From positions 434,001 through 498,000 of the forward strand of contig JAFKGQ010000008.1 in the NCBI GenBank assembly GCA_017307755.1: DNA of 64,000 nucleotides, given 5' to 3'. Below, in pieces: positions 1 to 8,023 of this stretch. The notes beneath the pieces are model-generated. The model was not told the DNA's origin, did no database searches, and worked only from the letters and a program-made list of their open reading frames with translations. Numbering within the stretch: position 1 is the stretch's first letter; each line of letters opens with the position of its first letter. This stretch comes from Chitinophagaceae bacterium (GTDB lineage: Bacteria > Bacteroidota > Bacteroidia > Chitinophagales > Chitinophagaceae). Both the position numbers and the translations under genes were made by a program.

Positions 1-1500
1 TTTGCCTCCTCCAATACGGCCTGGCCTTTACCCGACAACGGCAGCCCCAACCACCGTATCTTCGGCGTATGGGACATCATCGGGGACCACACGGGCGCCA
101 GCAATCCGTTGTTGGGCAACGCGCCCACCAGCACTCCAACCAGCAACGGAGGCTACATGGTAGTGGTCAACTCCGCTTACCGGACAGACACCGCCTTTCT
201 GGACACTGTATATAACTTATGTCCCAACACCTATTATCAATATACCGCCTGGTTCCGTAACATCTGTTCCCATTGCGGCTGCGACTCCAACGGGACTGGC
301 AACACCGCCAACGGATATATCCCCTCCAGCCCGGGCGACTCCTCCGGCGTTCAGCCCAACCTTACCTTCAATATCAATGGATACGATTATTATACAACGG
401 GCAATATGAAATATACGGGTCAATGGGTACAGAAAGGGTTCACCTACCTGACAGGCCCGACCCAGACGACGATGATCATCAGCATCCGTAACAATGCGCC
501 CGGCGGAGGCGGTAACGACTGGGCCATCGACGACATCGGCGTATCCTCCTGTTATCCCAGCATGCTGCTGACACCCGATAAACCCGACACACTTTGCCAG
601 GGCGCAGACGACACCGTACGATTCAAGGTCACCGCCTTCTTTAATAACTACACGGAATGGAAGCTGGAAAAAAGCACAGACAACGGCGTCACCTGGACTT
701 CCACCGGCGTTGATACGACAGGCAAGCCAGCCTCGGGCAGCGGCACTCCTGTATACAATGCCTCCTCCGGTCAATACGAATACCTCGTCACCCGTTATTT
801 CAGGCTGAACGCGGTCGACGCCATGATAAAGTATCGTATCACCGTGGCCAGTACAACAGCCAACCTCAGCAATGCCAACTGTTCATTTATCACCTCTTCG
901 CCCAAGATCGTATATGCCATCAATTGTAATGTGCCGCTCCCGACACGACTCATCAGCTTCAAGGGACAGGTAAATCCGTCAGCAGGCGGACAAGGCTTCC
1001 TGCAATGGGTATCCGCCGGCGAGGTGGATGGTACGATCTACACCGTGGAGAGCAGCAATGACGGCACGCGCTTTGCCGCCATTGGCACCGTGCATGGACA
1101 GGCGTCCCCGGGACAGGGATCAAGCTATCAGTTTGCAGACCCCACACCGCTGGCAGGGGCCAGATACTATCGCATACGTATATCCGCTGGCATATATAGC
1201 ATCTACAGCACACAGGTGATGTTGAGTGACGGCAGCATATCTTTTGCCATCCGGGACCTGGGCAACCCTTTTACAGATCATATCACGATGGAACTGGCCA
1301 GCCCCGCCGATGCGACAATACGCCTCAGCCTGGTGGACATGTATGGGCGTGTGGTAAAGGCGCAGCGACAGACGATTACCCAGGGGCTGAACAATTTCGA
1401 TATACCGGGGTTGGGAGGGTTGTCCAACGGGACATATATTCTGCAGATCACTGTGGGTGATAAGATCTTCACCAGGAAGCTGGTGAAATACACAAAGTAG
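1..1500 (+). CDS. T9SS type A sorting domain protein (5' end outside window)
   Basis: The frame is open from the first base, so the start lies to the left and 499 residues are visible. The first part resembles the jelly-roll/LamG-like ectodomains of Bacteroidota surface proteins (tryptophan- and glycine-rich, with GNDWAIDDIGV closing a domain). A middle Ig-like stretch with spaced cysteines follows. The last ~80 residues (FAIRDLGNPFTDHITMEL to FTRKLVKYTK) match the type A T9SS C-terminal sorting domain, including the YGRVV and LSNGTYILQI signatures. The protein is therefore likely exported by the Sec system, carried across the outer membrane by T9SS and anchored at the surface. It may be an adhesin or polysaccharide-binding protein; no catalytic motif is visible. 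A strong terminator follows 27 bp after the stop. Confidence 0.85.
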   Translation, partial: FASSNTAWPLPDNGSPNHRIFGVWDIIGDHTGASNPLLGNAPTSTPTSNGGYMVVVNSAYRTDTAFLDTVYNLCPNTYYQYTAWFRNICSHCGCDSNGTGNTANGYIPSSPGDSSGVQPNLTFNINGYDYYTTGNMKYTGQWVQKGFTYLTGPTQTTMIISIRNNAPGGGGNDWAIDDIGVSSCYPSMLLTPDKPDTLCQGADDTVRFKVTAFFNNYTEWKLEKSTDNGVTWTSTGVDTTGKPASGSGTPVYNASSGQYEYLVTRYFRLNAVDAMIKYRITVASTTANLSNANCSFITSSPKIVYAINCNVPLPTRLISFKGQVNPSAGGQGFLQWVSAGEVDGTIYTVESSNDGTRFAAIGTVHGQASPGQGSSYQFADPTPLAGARYYRIRISAGIYSIYSTQVMLSDGSISFAIRDLGNPFTDHITMELASPADATIRLSLVDMYGRVVKAQRQTITQGLNNFDIPGLGGLSNGTYILQITVGDKIFTRKLVKYTK

Positions 1501-1527
1501 CCGTTTTCGATCCGTACCCTTATAGCT

Positions 1528-1558
1528 GCCGGCCGGAGGTTTCCGGCCGGCTTTTTTT
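1528..1558 (+). terminator. Rho-independent terminator after the T9SS cargo gene
   Basis: A perfect 10-bp GC-rich stem (GCCGGCCGGA / TCCGGCCGGC) with a 4-nt loop is followed by seven T. It lies 27 bp downstream of the stop at 1500 and separates the cargo gene from the following lipoprotein gene. Confidence 0.9.
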
Positions 1559-1573
1559 ATTACATTTACTTTT

Positions 1574-2155
1574 ATGAAACCCTTTTTCCCGCTGTGTATC
1601 CTGCTGTTCGCAGCCTGTGAGTCGCCTTCCAGCCAGATCAAAAAAAGCTTTCAGACGGTGAATGCATCTCTCGAAAAGTCCAATCAGGTAGTACTGGCGA
1701 AAGGACAATATGCCCTTGCCTATAACAATATCCAGCTCCATCGTGATAAGAACCCGCAGCTGGCAGCAAAAGCCGATAGTCTGTACGCCATGGCCGAAGA
1801 AGCCCGTTTGTATGTCGATCAGTTGAAACAACGGCTGCTGGCGGTAGACAGTGTAGGTGAAACGATCGGGCCGGCCGAAAAGTTATTGGTACATACTCCC
1901 GCCGGCGATAGTATATTGACATACCTTCAAAAGATATCCTGGTACGCCCATGGAGGTCTTACGACAAAAGAAAAAACTCACCGCCTTGACAGTGCCTTGA
2001 ATGAGGCTCGTAACTCGTCCGGGGAGAAAGATTGGATGAGTGCTTATTTCAAACAAACCCCCACAGTAGGAGCATTGACCATCCTGTCCAAAATACAGAG
2101 TGATTTCCTGCATGCGGCCTCAATCACACTCGAAGATATCGATCAGCATCTCTAA
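1574..2155 (+). CDS. Lipoprotein resembling the GldM N-terminal region
   Basis: 193 aa with a short lipoprotein signal ending in FAAC, cysteine 15. The mature part is helical. It opens with a stretch like SFQTVNASLEKSNQ, continues with YVDQLKQRLLAVDS, and ends with WMSAYFKQTPTVGALTILSK followed by IQSDF. This order and the final 'W..A.F...P...A...LSK.Q.D' pattern are what the N-terminal periplasmic helical part of the gliding/T9SS motor protein GldM shows. Here the GldM transmembrane helix is replaced by a lipid anchor, and the later Ig-like domains of GldM are absent. The similarity is judged by eye. The gene is monocistronic by position and overlaps lspA tail to tail by 4 bp. A role near the T9SS/gliding apparatus is an inference. 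Confidence 0.7.
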   Translation: MKPFFPLCILLFAACESPSSQIKKSFQTVNASLEKSNQVVLAKGQYALAYNNIQLHRDKNPQLAAKADSLYAMAEEARLYVDQLKQRLLAVDSVGETIGPAEKLLVHTPAGDSILTYLQKISWYAHGGLTTKEKTHRLDSALNEARNSSGEKDWMSAYFKQTPTVGALTILSKIQSDFLHAASITLEDIDQHL

Positions 2156-2859
2156 CCCTGTACCGAATCCACTTTCGCCTGCTGATCCAGCGATGACGCA
2201 GGATGCTCGGAATGGGAATGCTTGTGAAAGAATTTCTTTTGGAACAGGAGGATAGCTATCACGCCAACGGAAATGGAGGCATCCGCCAGGTTGAACACGG
2301 GGCTGAAGAACTCGAATTCCTCACCGCCTATAAAAGGGAACCACGAAGGATAGTGCGTTTTTATAAGGGGGAAATACAGCATATCCACTACCCGCCCATG
2401 CAAAAAGGTCGTATAGCCATGATGTGGGAATATTTTTGCGACATGGTCAAAAGTGCTTTCCTCAAATATCAATCCATAGAACATACTGTCTATCAGATTG
2501 CCCAGGGCCCCGGCAAAAATAAGACCCGCACAGATGATAAACCCCCGATGATATTTCTTCTTGATGATGGTTTGAATATAATAGATACCAAATACCACGG
2601 CTACGAGACGAAAGAGCGTGAGGGCCATCTTACCCCAGGTGCCGCCAAACTTCCAGCCCCAGGCCATACCTTCATTCTCCACAAAATAGATTTGCGCCTT
2701 GCTGCCTAACAATTTTATGCCATTGTCATATGGAGATATCTGCTCACGGTAAATCTCGGGAGGATGGCTCAGGGGCATGTGGGTCTTGACCCATATCTTC
2801 AGGGACTGATCCGCCACAATGATAAGCAACACTATCAGAAATATGGTTCTCGCCTTCAC
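2152..2859 (-). CDS. lspA: Lipoprotein signal peptidase (signal peptidase II)
   Basis: 235 aa inner-membrane aspartyl protease that removes the signal peptide from diacylglyceryl-modified prolipoproteins. Visible family features are four hydrophobic segments, the N-terminal VADQSLKIWVK motif, the NEGMAWG motif, and the two catalytic aspartate motifs GNLIDSMFYG and FNLADASISVG. It is longer than the ~160-aa enterobacterial enzyme because of a loop before the last aspartate, as is usual in Bacteroidota. It follows murF-alr by 55 bp and has its own TAnnTTTG-type element in that gap. Confidence 0.96.
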   Translation of the reverse strand: MKARTIFLIVLLIIVADQSLKIWVKTHMPLSHPPEIYREQISPYDNGIKLLGSKAQIYFVENEGMAWGWKFGGTWGKMALTLFRLVAVVFGIYYIQTIIKKKYHRGFIICAGLIFAGALGNLIDSMFYGLIFEESTFDHVAKIFPHHGYTTFLHGRVVDMLYFPLIKTHYPSWFPFIGGEEFEFFSPVFNLADASISVGVIAILLFQKKFFHKHSHSEHPASSLDQQAKVDSVQG

Positions 2860-2902
2860 GGTAACTATTTATTATAATTTATTACGATTATCTGTAAAAG
2901 TT

Positions 2903-2910
2903 CAAATATA
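2903..2910 (-). promoter_or_regulatory. Candidate -7 box (TATATTTG) upstream of lspA
   Basis: Read on the minus strand, TATATTTG matches the Bacteroidota -7 consensus TAnnTTTG exactly and lies 43 bp upstream of the lspA start in the gap after murF-alr. A well-spaced -33 TTTG is not obvious (the nearest is too close), so this may be an internal or weak promoter. Confidence 0.4.
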
Positions 2911-2914
2911 CGCC

Positions 2915-5392
2915 CTATTCCTCAAAATACACCCGCTTCACCCGACCGCTGACACCTGTGAGTATCTCATAGGGTATGGTCTGGGCCCAGTGCGCCAACT
3001 GATTGACTGATAGCTCCTTACCAAAAATCACCACCTCATCCCCTTCCCGGACGTCTGTGATCCCTGAAATGTCTATCATGGTCATGTCCATACATACGCT
3101 GCCGATCACCGGAGCCAGCCGCCCGTTGACCCACATCTTGCCGACCCCATTTCCCAGGCTGCGCGGATACCCATCGGCATACCCGATGCGGACGGTGGCG
3201 ATGACCGTATCCTTCCCCGCGATACCCCTGCGATTATAACCTACCGTTTCCCCTTCTTTTAACCGTTTGATCTGGGCGATGGTCGATTTTAACGTCGAGA
3301 CATCCTGCAGCTCCAATTGGTGCGAGTCTGCGCTGTCGACTCCGTAGAGGCCGATACCCAGCCTGACCATGTCCAGCCGGAGATCGGGGTGACGAATGAT
3401 AGCCGCCGAATTGGCGATATGTCTCAGAAAAGGATATGGCAGCGCCTCCTGCAGCCGCGCGACGGCCGCCCGGTAGATGCCTGCCTGCAGATGTGTATAA
3501 TCATCCTGTTGTGCTTCTTCACTGGCGGCCAGATGGCTAAAGACGCTTTGTATCTTGAAATTGGCATGCTTTAATGCACGTATCAGGGCATCTATCTCAT
3601 CCGTGGGAAAACCCAGTCTGTTCATGCCCGTCTCCAGCTCGATATGCACCGGGAAATTTAAAACGCCTTCCTTTTTCAACCATCTGTCAAAAGGATCAAG
3701 CAACCCAAAAGAATACACCACAGGCTCCAGGTTGTAGGCCACCAGCAGATCGAATGAGCTGTTTTCCGTATTCATCACCATGATAGGCATATGGATACCG
3801 GCCTTGCGCAGCACGACTCCTTCGTCGGCATAAGCGACACCCAGATAGTCTACCCCATCCCGCTGCAGCCGGCTCGCTATCTCAAAACTCCCGCTGCCAT
3901 AAGAAAAAGCCTTTACCATGGCCATCAGCCTGGTGGCAGGGGGGAGACGCTGACGGTATTGTCCCAGGTTGGCCGTCATGGCATTCAGGTTGATCTCCAT
4001 CACAGTCTGGTGGATCTGCTCGGACAACAGCCTGTCGATCTCCTCGAACTCAAAGACCCTGGCGCCTTTTAAAAGGATGGTTTCATCCCGGAAATGCAGC
4101 GAGTGAAGATCCTTTTTAAAATCCTCTACAGAAGGAAAAAACACCGAAACGCCCGAAAACCATTTGGCAAAAACATCCGCATGCGCACTGATATGCGTCC
4201 CGATGCCCACCAGCCTGTCGATCTTTTTTTGCGCCAATGCCCGGGCAATGGTCGTGTAAAGCTTTTTTTCATCCAGACCACTTTCCAAAAAGTCCGATAG
4301 GATCACCGCACGCTTTGAATGCTGCTGCTGTCCCGAAAGAAAATCCAGGGCAATGGACAGCGAGCTGAGGTCTGCGCTATAGCTGTCGTTGATAATGGAA
4401 CAGTGGTTGATGCCTCCTTTCAGCTCCAGACGCATGGCGATGGGCGTCAGCTGCTGCAGCCGCAGGTTTATCTGCTCCGCCGGACGACCCAGATACAGCA
4501 GCACACAGATACAATGCATGATATTCTCTATGGATGCATCGTCCGTAAAAGGGATATCAAAAAATATCGTCTGCCCCAGATAAGAAGCGCTGACACGGGT
4601 AACCGCCCCGTTCCTTACGACAGCATCGATCCGCACCGTCGCACCCGGATCATTACGTCCCCAGGTAAATAGCACCGCCTTTCCGGCCCATTCCTTCACC
4701 GCATTCACTACCTCCGGCTGGTCACTGGAATATATCAACACTTCCGCATCCCTAAAAAGCTGCAGCTTTTCAGCCGCCTTTTCCGCCCGGCCGGAAAACC
4801 CTTCACTATGCGCCTCCCCAATGTTGGTAAAAACACCGATGGTTGGCCGGATGATCTCCGCCAGCCGTTGCATTTCGCCACGGCGGGATATACCCGCTTC
4901 AAAAATAGCCAGCTCGTGCGAGGCATTCAGCTGCCAGACACTGAGCGGGACGCCTATCTGTGAATTATAGCTCTTAGGGCTTCTTACAATCTGGTACTCA
5001 TCTTCCAATAATTGATTCAACCACTCTTTGACCGTAGTCTTCCCGTTGCTGCCCGTAATACCGATGACGGGAAGGGAGAATTGACGCCGGTGAAAGGCCG
5101 TCAGACATTGGAGTGCCTCCAGCACATTATCCACCCGTATCACATTCGCGCCTGCCAACCCTTCTTCTCCGTCCCATGCATCCACTACAAAGTTTCGTAC
5201 GCCCCGCTTATACAGTTCTTCCATAAATTGCCGTCCGTCTCTCCGGGGACCCTTTACGGCAAAGAACAGCGAGGTATCCGGGAAGATCAGACGGCGGCTG
5301 TCCAGCAGCAGGTGCTCGATGGGATCGTCCCCCCGGAATTGCAGAAAACTACCCGTTGTGATCTCAGCGATGTGACGGATGCCATAGCTCAT
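2915..5392 (-). CDS. murF-alr: Bifunctional MurF ligase / alanine racemase
   Basis: 825 aa. Residues ~1-455 form the UDP-N-acetylmuramoyl-tripeptide--D-alanyl-D-alanine ligase, with the ATP loop GITGSNGKTT at 111-120 and a central Mur ligase domain. Residues ~460-825 are a PLP-dependent alanine racemase: the PLP-lysine motif is MVKAFSYGSG, the second catalytic tyrosine is in ETVGYNRRG, and the C-terminal beta domain carries RIGYADGYPR and GSVCMDMTMID. The protein both makes D-alanine and ligates D-Ala-D-Ala to the peptidoglycan precursor. This fusion is known across Bacteroidota. The start overlaps the terC stop in an ATGA, so the two genes are co-transcribed. Confidence 0.95.
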   Translation of the reverse strand: MSYGIRHIAEITTGSFLQFRGDDPIEHLLLDSRRLIFPDTSLFFAVKGPRRDGRQFMEELYKRGVRNFVVDAWDGEEGLAGANVIRVDNVLEALQCLTAFHRRQFSLPVIGITGSNGKTTVKEWLNQLLEDEYQIVRSPKSYNSQIGVPLSVWQLNASHELAIFEAGISRRGEMQRLAEIIRPTIGVFTNIGEAHSEGFSGRAEKAAEKLQLFRDAEVLIYSSDQPEVVNAVKEWAGKAVLFTWGRNDPGATVRIDAVVRNGAVTRVSASYLGQTIFFDIPFTDDASIENIMHCICVLLYLGRPAEQINLRLQQLTPIAMRLELKGGINHCSIINDSYSADLSSLSIALDFLSGQQQHSKRAVILSDFLESGLDEKKLYTTIARALAQKKIDRLVGIGTHISAHADVFAKWFSGVSVFFPSVEDFKKDLHSLHFRDETILLKGARVFEFEEIDRLLSEQIHQTVMEINLNAMTANLGQYRQRLPPATRLMAMVKAFSYGSGSFEIASRLQRDGVDYLGVAYADEGVVLRKAGIHMPIMVMNTENSSFDLLVAYNLEPVVYSFGLLDPFDRWLKKEGVLNFPVHIELETGMNRLGFPTDEIDALIRALKHANFKIQSVFSHLAASEEAQQDDYTHLQAGIYRAAVARLQEALPYPFLRHIANSAAIIRHPDLRLDMVRLGIGLYGVDSADSHQLELQDVSTLKSTIAQIKRLKEGETVGYNRRGIAGKDTVIATVRIGYADGYPRSLGNGVGKMWVNGRLAPVIGSVCMDMTMIDISGITDVREGDEVVIFGKELSVNQLAHWAQTIPYEILTGVSGRVKRVYFEE

Positions 5393-6321
5393 GAAACCTT
5401 ATTGTTTTTCTTTGACGAATATATTGAATAGACGATCGCAACCGAGATACACAACAGGATCACCAGTAATGAGACATACACAGGCAGATAAAAGTTTACG
5501 ATCTCCGCCAGCATCTTCAGACCTACAAAGACCAGCACCACGGCAATGCCCTGCTGCAGATAGGCAAATCGGTTTACGGCACCCCTTAAGAGAAAAAAGA
5601 GGGAGCGAAGCCCCAGCACGGCAAATATATTTGAGGTATAAATGACTATCTTCTCACGGCTGATGCCAAACACAGCCGGGATAGAATCCACGGCAAAAAC
5701 AACGTCCGTCGTAGCCAGCAGCACTACCACCACAAACAGGGGTGTAAATCGTTTTTTACCGTCTATGACGACGCTCATCTTCCCGCCCCCATCGTTGCTG
5801 GTCAGGGGGAGTATACGTTTTAGCAGGCGGTACACCTTATTATCCTCCACGTTTATCGCCTCTTCACCCTTCGCCCTGAACATCATGACACCCGTATAGA
5901 TAAGGAAAGCGCCAAAAACATACAGCAGCTCATGCAGCCAGGTCACAGCCGCTATACCCGCCGTAATAAAGACGATCCGCAGGAAAATGGCCATCAGGAT
6001 ACCGATCAGCAGCACCCTGGCATAATAGGCCGGTTTTACTCCGAAAAAAGTGAAAATGAGGATGAAAACAAATATATTATCGATGCTCAGGCTCCATTCC
6101 ATCAGATAGGCGCTGAGGTATTCCAGGGCTATCTTATGGCCATTCTCGTACCATAAAAAAACAAAGAACGCCAGGGCAAGCAAAACCCAAAAAGCCGTCT
6201 GGAACAGCGCCCGGCGGATGGTGACTGTCGCCCCCTTCTTGCTTAATAAACCCAGGTCAAAAATGACAGCCAATATTAATACAATGCCAAATGTAAGATA
6301 CGAGACGGTCGATGGGCTCAT
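5389..6321 (-). CDS. TerC family integral membrane protein
   Basis: 310 aa with about nine transmembrane segments. Family marks are the acidic intramembrane motifs LSIDNIFVF and TTDVVFAVDSIPAVFGI, characteristic of the TerC/Alx family, which is linked to metal (manganese) export and tellurite resistance. I start it at the ATG at 6321 (MSPSTVSYLTFG), because the extra ~30 residues of the longer frame are arginine/proline-rich and unlike the family. It heads the minus-strand run terC > murF-alr > lspA and overlaps murF-alr by 4 bp. The link to cell-wall synthesis is positional only. Confidence 0.9.
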   Translation of the reverse strand: MSPSTVSYLTFGIVLILAVIFDLGLLSKKGATVTIRRALFQTAFWVLLALAFFVFLWYENGHKIALEYLSAYLMEWSLSIDNIFVFILIFTFFGVKPAYYARVLLIGILMAIFLRIVFITAGIAAVTWLHELLYVFGAFLIYTGVMMFRAKGEEAINVEDNKVYRLLKRILPLTSNDGGGKMSVVIDGKKRFTPLFVVVVLLATTDVVFAVDSIPAVFGISREKIVIYTSNIFAVLGLRSLFFLLRGAVNRFAYLQQGIAVVLVFVGLKMLAEIVNFYLPVYVSLLVILLCISVAIVYSIYSSKKNNKVS

Positions 6322-6549
6322 TCCGTAAAGGTACGGGATTAGGGGCACCAGCCGACATGGCCTGGTCTTTACCCGTCGATAATCCCCTGTACACCAGCCG
6401 GAAAGGCTCATCCGCTCCCTTCAAAGTATTTGTTACAACCCTGTTAAATATTTTGTGCTCCTCGTCACGATGACGACCCGCAGGGATGGAGGCCATCCAC
6501 CGGCAGCTGAGTGATCTCCTGGATTATCTGAAAGCCCTGGACGAAAAAA

Positions 6550-6575
6550 ACAGGTTCGATTCCTGTTCTGGGCAC
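6550..6575 (+). other. Orphan tRNA 3' end fragment (T-arm and acceptor strand), possible attachment site
   Basis: Bases 6550-6566 form a perfect T-arm (ACAGG, loop TTCGATT, CCTGT). They are followed by a 7-nt acceptor-like strand TCTGGGC and a discriminator A. No matching D-arm, anticodon arm or 5' acceptor strand (GCCCAGA) lies upstream; the preceding bases instead read as a short open frame. The last 11 bases (GTTCTGGGCAC, 6565-6575) recur at 7891-7901. Such 3' tRNA remnants are typical footprints of tRNA-targeting integrases, but none is encoded here. Confidence 0.6.
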
Positions 6576-6578
6576 ACG

Positions 6579-6604
6579 ACCCCTCAACTCCCTGAGGGGT
6601 TTTT
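6579..6604 (+). terminator. Rho-independent terminator after the tRNA fragment
   Basis: A perfect 8-bp stem ACCCCTCA / TGAGGGGT with a 6-nt loop is followed by TTTTATATTT. It sits 4 bp after the tRNA-like 3' end, as terminators of tRNA genes do. Confidence 0.8.
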
Positions 6605-6766
6605 ATATTTGGTAGCTTTGTGACTTTATTCGTATAAGTGGATCAATCCGCCTTTTACATCAAAAAAGGGGTTAAAAAACGGTGTCTTCGATAACCAGTT
6701 TTATTTTAGATTGACCCTCCATAGCAATGCCTAAACCACTTACAACAGAAAAATAAAACGCTACAA

Positions 6767-7309
6767 ATGATTGCCCCCGCTTCTATAGAAATTGAAATAT
6801 GTCATAGTTTGCGAAAATCTGCTGCCGATCTATGGGCCGCTGGTCATAAAGATAACACGACCTGGACTGAAGCCATCAAACGTTTATTAATAGACCTCGG
6901 TAAAAAATCGGGTTATCAAATTTGCACCAGCGGGTTTCCGAATGAAACAGAACCTGGCTGGCTTTATGACCTTGTTTGGTATCAGGAAAACGAACAACGT
7001 TATTTGTTAGATGTACCCTTGGTAGTTGAATCGGAATGGAACGAAAATTACGGTCACATCAAATTCGACTTTGAAAAGCTGATCGCAGCACGGGCTAACC
7101 ACCGTTTGATGGTCTGTCAATGCCGCACACTGAGGAAGGAAGAAAGGCTGGAATATTTCCGAAATGCAATAAAAACTTATCGCCACTGTCAGCCCGGCGA
7201 CCGTTATCTAATAGCCTTGCTCGATGTCATGGACGCAACTTATCATTTTGAATTGCTTGTACTCAAGGATATCAAAACAGTGGAAGTTGTCCCAATCCAT
7301 TTACCTTGA
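6767..7309 (+). CDS. Conserved hypothetical protein, possible PD-(D/E)XK-like nuclease fold
   Basis: 180 aa, no signal peptide or membrane segment. I do not recognise a named family with certainty. The core has YDLVWY at 67-72, LVVESEWN at 85-92, and a helix DFEKLIAARANHRLMV, a pattern of acidic residues at strand ends followed by a lysine helix that resembles degenerate PD-(D/E)XK nuclease folds (Asp68, Glu88/Glu90, Lys104). Base composition is more AT-rich than the flanking genes. It lies in the island-like patch with a toxin-antitoxin pair, which suggests horizontal acquisition. The function is unproven. Confidence 0.55.
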   Translation: MIAPASIEIEICHSLRKSAADLWAAGHKDNTTWTEAIKRLLIDLGKKSGYQICTSGFPNETEPGWLYDLVWYQENEQRYLLDVPLVVESEWNENYGHIKFDFEKLIAARANHRLMVCQCRTLRKEERLEYFRNAIKTYRHCQPGDRYLIALLDVMDATYHFELLVLKDIKTVEVVPIHLP

Positions 7310-7323
7310 GAAGAAGTACAAAA

Positions 7324-7351
7324 TTCGTATATTCGTATAAATTTCGTAGAT
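7324..7351 (+). promoter_or_regulatory. Repeated TTCGTATA boxes upstream of the ParE-type toxin-antitoxin pair
   Basis: Just before the antitoxin start there are two adjacent TTCGTATA units (from 7324 and 7332) and a third partial unit TTTCGTAG. They include a near-consensus -7 box (TATATTCG). Direct or inverted repeats overlapping the promoter are the usual autorepression sites of such modules. The 12-mer TTCGTATAAATT here also occurs in the operator of the second toxin-antitoxin pair at 59873. Confidence 0.45.
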
Positions 7352-7522
7352 ATGAATACGCTCGTTATTGATAATAAATCATATGTCGTTGTACCAGCAG
7401 AAAGCTATCAAGCCCTGCAGAAGAAAGCGGCGTTAAAAAGCAGGCCAGAGAAGACGTTAACGATCAAAGAAGCGAGGGCTCATAGTAAAAAATTAATTAG
7501 AAAGTGGGCCAGCGAGAAATAA
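7352..7522 (+). CDS. Putative antitoxin of a ParE/RelE-type module
   Basis: 56 aa. The N-terminus (MNTLVIDNKSYVVVPAESYQ) has the short strand and 'V-P-x-x-x-Y-x-x-L' pattern seen in small Phd/YefM-like and related antitoxins. The C-terminal half is basic (TIKEARAHSKKLIRKWASEK) and would bind the toxin. It overlaps the toxin gene by 19 bp, which implies translational coupling. The call rests mainly on its size and position directly before a ParE-like toxin. Confidence 0.65.
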   Translation: MNTLVIDNKSYVVVPAESYQALQKKAALKSRPEKTLTIKEARAHSKKLIRKWASEK

Positions 7523-7803
7523 TCATTAAGGAATCTGTCGCCGATAGCATAGCAGAAATAGCATGGTATATAGAATCAAAGGGCATGGTGGCAACCGCCG
7601 AAAAATATGCGGATGATATTTATGATTTCTTTATAAAACTTGGCGATTCCCGTAGAAGCCACCCAATATGCAGAGATCCGGAACGAGCAATTATTGGATA
7701 CAAATGTGTCCCTTACAAGAGAAAATACACCATCGTCTTTCTGGAATCAGACGATGAACTAATTATCTGTGAATTTATCCCTTCAAAAAATATTCACTGG
7801 TAG
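7504..7803 (+). CDS. ParE/RelE superfamily toxin
   Basis: 99 aa from a GTG start inside the antitoxin gene. It has the family layout: an N-terminal strand (IIIKESVADSIAEIAWYIE), two helices with YADDIYDFFIKLGD, and a beta-sheet end with the conserved basic cluster YKCVPYKRKYTIVFLE. ParE toxins inhibit gyrase and RelE toxins cleave ribosome-bound mRNA; the sequence alone does not decide between them. It forms a two-gene operon with the upstream antitoxin. Confidence 0.8.
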   Translation: MGQREIIIKESVADSIAEIAWYIESKGMVATAEKYADDIYDFFIKLGDSRRSHPICRDPERAIIGYKCVPYKRKYTIVFLESDDELIICEFIPSKNIHW

Positions 7804-7890
7804 TTATCAACCATCCCCCAGCATAAATTTTATACCGGCAAACTGCTAAAAGCCACAAAATCAGAAAGTAACTGGTTAGATAATTGCCCC

Positions 7891-7901
7891 GTTCTGGGCA
7901 C
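7891..7901 (+). repeat. Second copy of the 11-bp tRNA acceptor-like repeat
   Basis: GTTCTGGGCAC is identical to 6565-6575 and is again followed immediately by a terminator-like hairpin. There is no T-arm before this copy. The two copies bracket 1.3 kb containing the nuclease-like gene and the ParE module, so they could be the left and right ends of a small integrated element. An 11-bp match could also arise by chance or be the relic of a second tRNA. Confidence 0.45.
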
Positions 7902-7902
7902 G

Positions 7903-7937
7903 AAGGCCTTCTGGTAAAATCCGGAAGGCTTATTGTT
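7903..7937 (+). terminator. Terminator-like hairpin after the second repeat
   Basis: AAGGCCTTCTGG pairs with CCGGAAGGCTT (about 11 bp with two G-T pairs) around a 6-nt loop, followed by ATTGTTT. It could end the transcript of the ParE-type operon. Confidence 0.6.
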
Positions 7938-8023
7938 TGGTTGCGATATGAGGTACTTGAGCTACGAACTGAAGAGTAACTTATAGTTGATATGATCGGA
8001 AGATGCATTTGAGTAGAACAACA

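Noticed and set aside
6495..6575. A complete tRNA gene ending at 6574
   Set aside because: Only the T-arm and 3' acceptor strand fold; no 5' acceptor strand, D-arm or anticodon arm is present at the expected distance.
6486..6623. 45-codon frame starting MEAIHRQLSDLLDYLKALDE and running through the tRNA remnant and terminator
   Set aside because: Its second half is made of the tRNA-like 3' end and a terminator hairpin, so at best it is a gene fragment cut by the insertion; no relative recognised.
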